8,400 nucleotides of DNA. Origin: an uncultured Synergistia bacterium (GTDB taxonomy: Bacteria; Eremiobacterota; SpSt-956; JAKJGF01). Positions 1 to 5,975 of the stretch are shown here, piece by piece. Position numbers and translations under genes: made by a program. How positions within the stretch are numbered: the stretch's first letter is position 1; each line of letters begins with the position of its first letter. Location: contig CALARM010001001.1 in the NCBI GenBank assembly GCA_937888925.1, positions 1 through 8,400 of the forward strand, given 5' to 3'. The notes under the pieces were generated by a model. It ran no database searches, was not told the DNA's origin, and worked only from the letters and a program-made list of their open reading frames with translations.

Positions 1-428
1 AACTATACTGTACTGTTATCCATCCATCGATTGAAATAAACACTGAATATGCAAGAAGCATTTTAAAGTCTGAAATATCCCTGAAGGATGCCGTAAAACA
101 ACTGGGAAATGTGGCAGGTCTTGTTACAGGTTTATGTACCGGTGATTATAACCTGACAGGCCGGTCACTTGAAGATGTTATTATAGAACCATGTCGTGCA
201 AAATTAATACCGCGATTCTACGATGTAAAAAATGCAGCATTGATGTCAGGAGCTTTAGGATGCAGTATTTCCGGATCGGGCCCCTCTATATTTGCCCTCT
301 GTAATTCCAGAGAGACAGCGGAAGAAGCAGGTAAAGCAATGAAAAAAGTTTTTAATAAAATAAATATCCCGAGCCATGTTTATATTTCAGAAATCAATAA
401 AGAAGGTCCGAAAATAATAGAGCAGTGA
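1..428 (+). CDS. thrB: Homoserine kinase, C-terminal part (5' end outside window)
   Basis: ThrB phosphorylates homoserine with ATP to O-phosphohomoserine, the substrate of the threonine synthase encoded next. The visible reading frame (codons from base 3) gives about 141 residues and ends at TGA 426-428. It covers the GHMP-kinase C-terminal domain. The glycine-rich motif SGSGPSIFAL lies at 270-299, and the upstream segments VIHPSIEINTEYA and DVIIEPCRAKLIP correspond to conserved ThrB stretches (E. coli ThrB has a similar HPGIKVST and DVIAEPYRERLLP). The frame is open to the window edge, so the real start is outside; the GTG at 111 is an internal valine and not a start. The N-terminal ATP-binding loop cannot be seen. 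The thrB-thrC order with a 36-nt gap suggests one operon. Assignment is firm. Confidence 0.95.
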   Translation, partial: LYCTVIHPSIEINTEYARSILKSEISLKDAVKQLGNVAGLVTGLCTGDYNLTGRSLEDVIIEPCRAKLIPRFYDVKNAALMSGALGCSISGSGPSIFALCNSRETAEEAGKAMKKVFNKINIPSHVYISEINKEGPKIIEQ

Positions 429-453
429 CGGGTAACGCGTTATCCGTGACGGG
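425..453 (+). repeat. GC-rich palindromic repeat in the thrB-thrC gap
   Basis: The octamer GTGACGGG occurs at 425-432 and again at 446-453. Between them is the perfect palindrome TAACGCGTTA (433-442). Bases 428-447 as a whole form a near-perfect 20-nt inverted repeat, with one G-T pair (432/443), able to fold into an eight-pair RNA stem around CGCG. It overlaps the thrB stop codon and ends against the thrC ribosome binding site. It is much richer in GC than the flanking genes. The words GGGTAAC and CGTGACGG recur on the minus strand of the element at 6036-6064, suggesting a dispersed family. Confidence 0.7.
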
Positions 454-457
454 AGGA
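451..457 (+). promoter_or_regulatory. Ribosome binding site of thrC
   Basis: GGGAGGA lies 7 nt before ATG 465 and is a strong Shine-Dalgarno match that fixes the thrC start. Its first three bases are the end of the repeat at 425-453, so folding of that repeat could affect access of the ribosome. Confidence 0.8.
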
Positions 458-464
458 AGCACAT

Positions 465-1769
465 ATGATAACCTTTTACAGCACAAATAAAAAAATAAAA
501 GCTGTTACCTTTCAGGAGGCGCTCTTTAAAGGCATGCCTGAAGATAACGGTTTATTTATGCCTTCCTTTATTCCTCTTATGGAGTCTGATTTTTTTACAA
601 AAATAGACAAAATATCTTTTCAGGATATTGCTTTTGAAGTAGCCAGACATTTACTTGCAGGAGAGATTCCCGAACCTGTTCTCAGAGGCATTATAGACGA
701 TGCCATAAATTTTGACGCTCCTCTTCTGGAACTGGAAGAAAATCTTTATGTAATGGAACTGTTCCACGGACCGACTCTGGCATTCAAAGATTTCGGAGCA
801 AGATTTATGGCCAGGGTAATGTCTTATTTTGCAGGCAATCTGAAGAGGGAGATTTATATACTTGTTGCCACATCAGGTGATACAGGTTCTGCTGTTGCCA
901 GCGGATTTCTCAGCATACCTGGCATAAAGGTAATAATCTTGTATCCTTCGGCGAAGGTAAGTTCCATACAGGAAAAACAGCTCACTACCCACGGAAATAA
1001 TATTACAGCTATCGAAATAGACGGTACCTTTGATGACTGTCAGAAACTTGTAAAAGAGGCTTTCCTGGATAAAGAACTGACGGAAACACTATCATTGACA
1101 TCTGCCAATTCCATTAATATTGCCCGGTTAATTCCTCAGAGTTTCTATTATTTTTATGCCTCTTCCCTGGTAAAAGGCAGACCGGTAATATTTTCCGTTC
1201 CGAGCGGCAATTTCGGGAACCTTACAGCAGGGCTTATAGCAAAGAAGATGGGTCTTTCGGTTCATAAATTTATTGCCAGTACAAACATAAATGATATAGT
1301 GCCTCACTATTTAAAGACAGGACAATTTATATGTAAACCATCTAAAAAAACCGTTTCAAATGCTATGGATGTAGGCAATCCGAGCAATTTTGCAAGAATC
1401 CTTTCACTATATGATTCTGATATAAATAAAATCAGAACAGATATTGAAGGATACAGCTTTACCGATGAGGAGACATGCAGGGTTATTTCTGAATTATATG
1501 AAAAAACCGGCTATATACTGGATCCCCATGGTGCAACAGGTTATCTTGGTCTTAAAGAATATGAAAAAACACATAAAGGTAATTTCAACAGGATTTTCCT
1601 GGAAACAGCCCATCCGGCAAAATTTATGGATATTATTGAGCCGATCATAAAAATCCCGATAAAATTACCTGAAAGGCTGCAGGCTGTATTAAATAAAGAG
1701 AAAAAATCTATATTTATGGCCAATGATATGAATACATTTAAATCTTATCTGTTAAATAACAGGGGATAA
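465..1769 (+). CDS. thrC: Threonine synthase
   Basis: ThrC is a cytoplasmic PLP enzyme that converts O-phosphohomoserine to threonine and phosphate, the last step of the pathway. The 434-residue length fits the long E. coli/yeast-type family. Visible landmarks: the N-terminal YSTNKK...VTFQEALFKG-PEDNGLFMP signature (residues 5-33), the PLP-lysine motif HGPTLAFKDFGARF with Lys108, the phosphate-binding loop SGDTGSA (137-143), and SGNFGNLTAG (247-256). The ATG is supported by GGGAGGA 7 nt upstream and by the family N-terminus starting at that point. It follows thrB directly and is probably co-transcribed with it. No clear rho-independent terminator is seen after the TAA. No sign of truncation or frameshift. 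Confidence 0.97.
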   Translation: MITFYSTNKKIKAVTFQEALFKGMPEDNGLFMPSFIPLMESDFFTKIDKISFQDIAFEVARHLLAGEIPEPVLRGIIDDAINFDAPLLELEENLYVMELFHGPTLAFKDFGARFMARVMSYFAGNLKREIYILVATSGDTGSAVASGFLSIPGIKVIILYPSAKVSSIQEKQLTTHGNNITAIEIDGTFDDCQKLVKEAFLDKELTETLSLTSANSINIARLIPQSFYYFYASSLVKGRPVIFSVPSGNFGNLTAGLIAKKMGLSVHKFIASTNINDIVPHYLKTGQFICKPSKKTVSNAMDVGNPSNFARILSLYDSDINKIRTDIEGYSFTDEETCRVISELYEKTGYILDPHGATGYLGLKEYEKTHKGNFNRIFLETAHPAKFMDIIEPIIKIPIKLPERLQAVLNKEKKSIFMANDMNTFKSYLLNNRG

Positions 1770-1819
1770 CAAAATTATTTTCATGCCGGATGTTGCTTCC
1801 CACAGTATCTAAAAAAACT

Positions 1820-1848
1820 TTGTCTTTTTTACCTCATAATGGTATAAT
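1820..1848 (+). promoter_or_regulatory. Predicted sigma70-like promoter upstream of the kinase cluster
   Basis: A -35 box TTGTCT (1820-1825, four of six consensus bases) and a perfect -10 box TATAAT (1843-1848) are separated by 17 nt. Transcription would start near 1855 and run toward the kinase gene at 2128. This is the best promoter seen in the gap. AT-rich DNA yields chance -10 boxes, so the call rests on the combination with the spacing. Confidence 0.55.
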
Positions 1849-1886
1849 AATATAAAAAAATCACATAAATTATATATTATACCATT
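1838..1886. repeat. Inverted repeat overlapping the -10 box
   Basis: AATGGTATAAT (1838-1848) is repeated in inverted orientation as ATTATACCATT (1876-1886). The pairing continues inward for six more A-T pairs with one bulged base (1850). The left arm contains the whole -10 box. It could be a protein operator with two half sites or a DNA/RNA hairpin. No T-run follows, so it does not look like a terminator. Confidence 0.5.
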
Positions 1887-2111
1887 TGGCTATCACTATA
1901 ACGCTTTGCCAGTCCGGTGCTATGGAAGAAAAATATCACGGTCAAACAAGGGGATGCAATCACATATCATGCAAAATTGCATGATGTAAGCTTTAACCAG
2001 TATGGATGTTCCAGTTTAGATTTTTCTGGAAGAGCGCCAGGCCGGTAAAGTAATGGAATTTATAATGATAAACTTGATAGCCATCTGGTATTACCTCAAA
2101 TAAAAGGATAA
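1884..2111 (+). pseudogene. Possible decayed remnant of a small secreted protein gene
   Basis: The family is not recognised. One frame gives a signal-peptide-like hydrophobic stretch LAITITLCQSGAMEEK (from 1886). A single missing A in the A-run near 1929-1933 would join it to KNITVKQGDAITYHAKLHDV in the next frame, which reads on to a TAA at 2046-2048. The same frame then stays open for another 20 codons (ending LVLPQIKG) to a TAA at 2109-2111. The phrase VTVKQGD-x-IT-(6)-L-D is of the kind found in beta-sandwich surface domains. Base composition here is less AT-rich than the flanking spacer. No good start codon or ribosome binding site is seen. It may simply be spacer DNA with a chance open frame. 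Confidence 0.25.
1966..1985. repeat. Short palindrome in the kinase leader
   Basis: ATCATGCAA (1966-1974) and TTGCATGAT (1977-1985) form a perfect 9-bp inverted repeat around AA. The right arm can also pair with ATGCAAT at 1954-1960 (with ATTGCAT at 1976-1982), so two exclusive stems share one arm. It could be an operator or an RNA structure; the function is unknown. Confidence 0.5.
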
Positions 2112-2127
2112 TATTTTATTTAATTTT

Positions 2128-3993
2128 ATGTCCACGTCAGACGGTGTAATTTTAAAAAAACGTTATAAAGTCTTGGAAAAACTTGGCGAAGGCGGATTTT
2201 CGGCTGTATATCTCGGAGAGGATATACAGGACGGGAGCAAGTGGGCCATAAAAGAATATAATATTTCCTATGCAGATCCCCAGAAAAATCAAACTTTAAT
2301 GAAACAGATACATTTTGAAGCATCTATACTTCTAAAACTTTCTCATTACCAGCTTCCTCGTTTCAAAGATTATTTTCGTGAAAATGACAGACACTACTTA
2401 ATAATGGATTTTATCGACGGAAAAGATTTAAATACTCTGATTAATAGTTCAAATAAAGATATACCTGAAATACAGATTATTGAATGGGGAATTGAAATAG
2501 CAAATCTTCTTCACTATCTTCACAGTTACCACCCGGAACCGATAATATTCCGTGATCTGAAACCACAGAATATAATGCTTACAAGAGACGGAGAAATTAA
2601 ATTAATAGATTTTGGCATCTCGAAACCTATTGATACTGCTACAAGAACTACGGCGAAAGCTTTTTCCCCCGGTTTTTCACCTCCTGAACAATATTCCTTT
2701 AAGGGTAAAACCGATGAGAGAAGCGATATATATTCTATGGGAGCTACATTATATTTTTTAATCAGCAGAACCACGCCTGTCGATGCTCTTGAAAGAGTTA
2801 TGGGTAACAATACTCTTGTGCCTCCCGGTAACATGAGAAAGAAACCCGTATCTACCACACTTGACAATATTGTAATTAAATGTATGGAAAACAAAAAAGA
2901 AGACAGGTATCAGGATGTAAGAGAAATAAGAACGGAACTTCAGAAATTATTGAAAACTCTTCGTTCTTCCTCCGGAGATAACGGATATGATTTATCAGAT
3001 TTTTTTCCTGAATTGAATATAAAAAAAAGTAAACAACATATAAGTGTTTCTCCTGTAGTTCAGAAAGATTTTAAAGTCTATGAAAGTTATGAAGAAAAAG
3101 AAAAAAAGAGTAAACAGGAGTTTTTCCGGCCTATAAAAGTGAATAAACATATTGAAAATCCCTGGAAAGATTATTTCATAAAAAATGCCACTGATGTTAT
3201 TCTCTCTATAAACAGAAAAAAACTCCTGAAATTATCCATAATCTTATTACCTATTATATTATTAACATGTATTTACTATTTTTTTATTGCTCCTTCTATT
3301 TATATGAAAAGAGCAGAAAACTTTATGAAGACGAAAAACTATGAGGCCGCTGAAAAAGAATACTTAAAAGTTTTAAGTGTTCAACATAATAATATTACTG
3401 CTCATAAAAATTTGCTGATAATCTATTTACATGACGAGAGATTTGAACGATCTCAGGCAGAGGTAGAAATAATCGGTAAATTAGAGCCGGAAAATCTGGA
3501 AGCAGAGTATATATATGCAGAGGCTTTATATAAAAAAGCATTATATTCAAGGGCCATAGAACATTATAAAATCCTTCTGAATAAAAATTCTAACTTTTAT
3601 GAAGCTTATGCAGGTCTCGGAAAATCATACAGGGCAAATAATGATTATTCCAGCGCTATAAACATATTTAATAAAGGGTTACAGTTAAAATTAACAGGAA
3701 AACAGAAAGAGGAGTTAAAAACCGAACTGGCTATTATATATCTGCAAAAAGGCAAAGATTCTCTGGAGAAGAAAAATTATAAAGATGCCATGAAATATTT
3801 TAAAAAAGTATCAAATTATGTAACTTCAGGGAAAATACTGGATGAAACGAAAAAAAATATAGCTCTTATACCGGTCGAACCGACACCTGTCCCGGTTCGA
3901 CCGGAAACATACCCGTCATATATTCCCGATACTGCCCCGGTTTATAATCCGCCACCATCTTCAAATCCTTCCGGTAATGACATTATGTGGTAA
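2128..3993 (+). CDS. Membrane Ser/Thr protein kinase with extracytoplasmic TPR domain
   Basis: A Hanks-type (PknB-like) kinase with all main catalytic elements: glycine loop GEGGFSAV (20-27), ATP lysine K42, helix-C Glu64, catalytic loop FRDLKPQN with Asp143, Lys145 and Asn148, DFG at 161-163, Thr-rich activation loop (Thr170-175), PPEQ (185-188), Asp200 and Arg260. A charged linker (about 275-365) leads to one membrane segment (about 367-388), then about five TPR-like repeats (392-562) and a Pro-rich tail (582-616). The kinase is expected in the cytoplasm and the TPRs outside, as in sensor kinases of the PknB class. The start is ATG 2128, which sits two residues before a motif (SDG-x-x) similar to the start of the next gene (SPDG). 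The nearest ribosome binding site, AAGGA 2104-2108, is unusually far away (19 nt). An in-frame TAA at 2101 rules out a longer form. Substrates are unknown. Confidence 0.92.
   Translation: MSTSDGVILKKRYKVLEKLGEGGFSAVYLGEDIQDGSKWAIKEYNISYADPQKNQTLMKQIHFEASILLKLSHYQLPRFKDYFRENDRHYLIMDFIDGKDLNTLINSSNKDIPEIQIIEWGIEIANLLHYLHSYHPEPIIFRDLKPQNIMLTRDGEIKLIDFGISKPIDTATRTTAKAFSPGFSPPEQYSFKGKTDERSDIYSMGATLYFLISRTTPVDALERVMGNNTLVPPGNMRKKPVSTTLDNIVIKCMENKKEDRYQDVREIRTELQKLLKTLRSSSGDNGYDLSDFFPELNIKKSKQHISVSPVVQKDFKVYESYEEKEKKSKQEFFRPIKVNKHIENPWKDYFIKNATDVILSINRKKLLKLSIILLPIILLTCIYYFFIAPSIYMKRAENFMKTKNYEAAEKEYLKVLSVQHNNITAHKNLLIIYLHDERFERSQAEVEIIGKLEPENLEAEYIYAEALYKKALYSRAIEHYKILLNKNSNFYEAYAGLGKSYRANNDYSSAINIFNKGLQLKLTGKQKEELKTELAIIYLQKGKDSLEKKNYKDAMKYFKKVSNYVTSGKILDETKKNIALIPVEPTPVPVRPETYPSYIPDTAPVYNPPPSSNPSGNDIMW
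3871..3904. repeat. Perfect 12-bp inverted repeat inside the kinase gene
   Basis: CCGGTCGAACCG (3871-3882) and CGGTTCGACCGG (3893-3904) are exact reverse complements around a 10-nt spacer. The element is far richer in GC than the surrounding gene and encodes part of the Pro-rich tail (about residues 582-593). In mRNA it would form a very stable hairpin about 90 nt before the stop. No T-run follows, so it is not a standard terminator. Confidence 0.8.
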
Positions 3994-3996
3994 ATA

Positions 3997-4024
3997 TTGA
4001 ATTTATAAAAAAATATATTATAAT
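3997..4024 (+). promoter_or_regulatory. Predicted sigma70-like promoter of the tandem kinase-like gene
   Basis: TTGAAT (3997-4002) and TATAAT (4019-4024) lie 16 nt apart in the 68-nt gap between the kinase gene and the next gene. Transcription would start near 4031, giving a leader of about 30 nt. This would allow the second and third genes to be expressed apart from the first. Confidence 0.5.
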
Positions 4025-4048
4025 AGTGTTGCTATAAAATTATACAAT

Positions 4049-4054
4049 AGAGGT
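4049..4054 (+). promoter_or_regulatory. Ribosome binding site of the tandem kinase-like gene
   Basis: AGAGGT ends 7 nt before ATG 4062. It supports that start over later in-frame codons. Confidence 0.65.
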
Positions 4055-4061
4055 ATATGTA

Positions 4062-5972
4062 ATGAGAAGTCCCGACGGATGTCTTTTACCTGATAGTATT
4101 TTGCAGAAAAGATATAAAATAATTAATATTGTTCACACAGGCACAGTAAGCAGAACATATAAAGGAATTGATATAAAATATAATAAATATGTTTTTATCA
4201 AGGAAGTAATTACAGAATATAAGGATCCGTCATTACGCTATCAGGCTATTGAGCAATTCAAGGGTGAAGCGAAAATACTCTTTCAACTGAAACATGAAAA
4301 TTTACCGGAATTCAAAGATTATTTTGATTATGATAATAACAGGTATATTGTAATTGAATATATAGAAGGGGAAAGATTAAATACTTTTATAGAAAGACAG
4401 AAAAATTTCCTCTCAGAAGCAGAAATATTAAACATGACCCTTCAACTATGTAATGTATTATCATATCTGCATAATATAAAGCCCAATCCTGTTATTTTCA
4501 GAGACCTGAATCCTCAGAGCATAATAATTACAGAAAAAGGAATATTAAAACTCATAGATTTCGGTATTTCCAAGATATATGAATTTGATGTCAGAACAAG
4601 AGGCATTGCAAAAACAATGACAAGACACTACTCACCGGTAGAACAGCATTCAGGTTCAACTGATACCAGGTCAGACATCTATTCACTGGGAGCTACAATA
4701 TATTACTTAACAACCAGAGAAGTTCCTGCAGATAGTATTGATCGCACTCTGGACGATGAAAAGATAAAAAGTTGCAGAGATATTAATCCGTATATATCCT
4801 CTGGTTTCGAGAAGATCATAACGAAAGCAATGGAATTATTGAAAGAAAACAGATATCAGAATATAGAGAAAATGAAAGACGATTTAATCAGACAATCAGA
4901 GATGAAATCCATGAACTATGAACGGAAAGTAAAAGATGGGAATAAAGGAAGTTACGATAATTCTTCCGGCAATTCTTTCCGAATAAAACTGCCTCCTAAA
5001 AATCTGTATAAATCACAGAAAAAGATAACAGATGAAGAAAAAATAGATATAAAAAAATTCAGACCGAGAGAACTTACTCCTTCCCTGGAAGTATCAAGTA
5101 AATTAAAAGATATGAAATCTGTAAATAAAAAGATAAAGGATACGGAAAAAATTCCCCTGATAGAATCAGAGAAATTAATAAAAAATAGATACAAAATAAT
5201 AGATTTAATTAAAACAGGTCCTCTGAGCAGGATTTACAAAGGAATAGATCTGGCGAATAATAATGTGATAGTAATTAAACAATTAGTTTTTGATAAATAT
5301 CTGAAACCGGCAGAAAAGATGAAAACCATAGAACAGCTCCATACGGAAACAGAAGTAATGCTCAGCCTGAGTCATCCCAATCTGCCGGCTTTCGAAGATT
5401 ATTTTACATATGAAGACAACAATTATCTTATCATGGAGTACATAGAAGGAAGAAGCCTTAAGTCAATTATTGAAAATAACGGCAGGTCTCCCTGGAATAT
5501 TGTTATTAAATGGACATGCCAGATATGTGATGTTTTAAATTATCTGCACACCAGAAAACCCAGGCCTATTATCTTCAGAGGACTTTCCCCGGAAAATATT
5601 CTTATCGAACCATCAAATGACATCAAATTAATAGATTTTGGTATTTCAAAATTATATGCTCCTGATGAAAGAACTCTCTCCATAGCAAAAGTGGCAAATA
5701 CTAATTTCTCTCCTCCCGAACAGTACACAGGTAAAACAGATACAAGAAGTGATATATATTCACTCGGAGCCACTCTATATTATGTAGTCACCAGAAATTT
5801 ACCGGAGGATTCTGTAGACAGGGTTATGTCCAATATGCCTCTTGGACCGGCGAATTTTCCTGCAAGTATGCCGTCCGAGTTAGAAGAAATAATCTTTAAA
5901 TCTACAGAGATAGATAAAAACAGAAGATTTCAACATATACTGGAAATAAAAGAAATTCTGGAGGTTTTATAA
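4062..5972 (+). CDS. Tandem kinase-like protein (two degenerate Ser/Thr kinase domains)
   Basis: 636 residues with two PknB-like kinase domains, about 16-277 and 374-636, joined by a Lys/Glu-rich linker; no signal or membrane segment, so probably cytoplasmic. Domain 1: ATP lysine K47, Glu69, catalytic loop FRDLNPQS (146-153), DFG 166-168, PVEQ 192-195, Arg264. Domain 2: K406, Glu429, FRGLSPEN (505-512), DFG 525-527, PPEQ 551-554, Arg621 or 622. Domain 1 keeps catalytic Asp148 but has Ser153 for the metal-binding Asn. Domain 2 keeps Asn512 but has Gly507 (GGA 5580-5582) for the catalytic Asp. Both lack the catalytic-loop Lys (Asn150, Ser509) and share a degenerate glycine loop (TG-x-x-SR-x-YKGID). 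The shared traits suggest an internal duplication. Neither domain is expected to be a normal kinase; a regulatory or scaffold role beside the intact kinase upstream is inferred. Confidence 0.9.
   Translation: MRSPDGCLLPDSILQKRYKIINIVHTGTVSRTYKGIDIKYNKYVFIKEVITEYKDPSLRYQAIEQFKGEAKILFQLKHENLPEFKDYFDYDNNRYIVIEYIEGERLNTFIERQKNFLSEAEILNMTLQLCNVLSYLHNIKPNPVIFRDLNPQSIIITEKGILKLIDFGISKIYEFDVRTRGIAKTMTRHYSPVEQHSGSTDTRSDIYSLGATIYYLTTREVPADSIDRTLDDEKIKSCRDINPYISSGFEKIITKAMELLKENRYQNIEKMKDDLIRQSEMKSMNYERKVKDGNKGSYDNSSGNSFRIKLPPKNLYKSQKKITDEEKIDIKKFRPRELTPSLEVSSKLKDMKSVNKKIKDTEKIPLIESEKLIKNRYKIIDLIKTGPLSRIYKGIDLANNNVIVIKQLVFDKYLKPAEKMKTIEQLHTETEVMLSLSHPNLPAFEDYFTYEDNNYLIMEYIEGRSLKSIIENNGRSPWNIVIKWTCQICDVLNYLHTRKPRPIIFRGLSPENILIEPSNDIKLIDFGISKLYAPDERTLSIAKVANTNFSPPEQYTGKTDTRSDIYSLGATLYYVVTRNLPEDSVDRVMSNMPLGPANFPASMPSELEEIIFKSTEIDKNRRFQHILEIKEILEVL
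5960..5964 (+). promoter_or_regulatory. Ribosome binding site of the TPR protein gene
   Basis: GGAGG lies inside the last codons of the tandem kinase-like gene, 11 nt before GTG 5976. It supports the GTG start and suggests translational coupling of the two genes. Confidence 0.6.
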
Positions 5973-5975
5973 ATA

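Larger units (their letters stand above)
1770..2127. other. 358-nt gap between thrC and the kinase cluster
   Basis: No intact gene is visible here. The gap holds a sigma70-like promoter (1820-1848), an inverted repeat over its -10 box (1838-1886), a possible decayed coding remnant (about 1884-2111) and a short palindrome (1966-1985). The first 50 bases after thrC show no stem followed by a T-run, so the end of the thr transcript is not marked by an obvious terminator. If the promoter drives the kinase gene, the transcript has a leader of about 270 nt. Confidence 0.6.

Noticed and set aside
1444..1650. Plus-strand open frame inside thrC in another frame
   Set aside because: Lies wholly within the conserved end of threonine synthase; a shadow frame.
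1541..1723. Minus-strand open frame opposite thrC
   Set aside because: Antisense to a well-identified gene, no ribosome binding site noted, and no protein-family features.
1770..1830. Possible terminator after thrC
   Set aside because: The A-run at 1811-1817 and T-run at 1825-1830 can pair, but the stem would be all A-T with no GC core, and the T-run overlaps the promoter spacer.
2526..2894. 122-codon minus-strand open frame inside the kinase gene
   Set aside because: Antisense to the conserved catalytic and DFG region, whose codon pattern keeps the opposite strand open. A similar frame appears opposite the matching part of the tandem gene (5540-5773), as expected of a shadow.
4952..5194. 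Minus-strand open frame opposite the kinase linker
   Set aside because: Complement of a Lys/Glu-rich low-complexity linker; Phe/Ser-rich translation is an artefact of composition.
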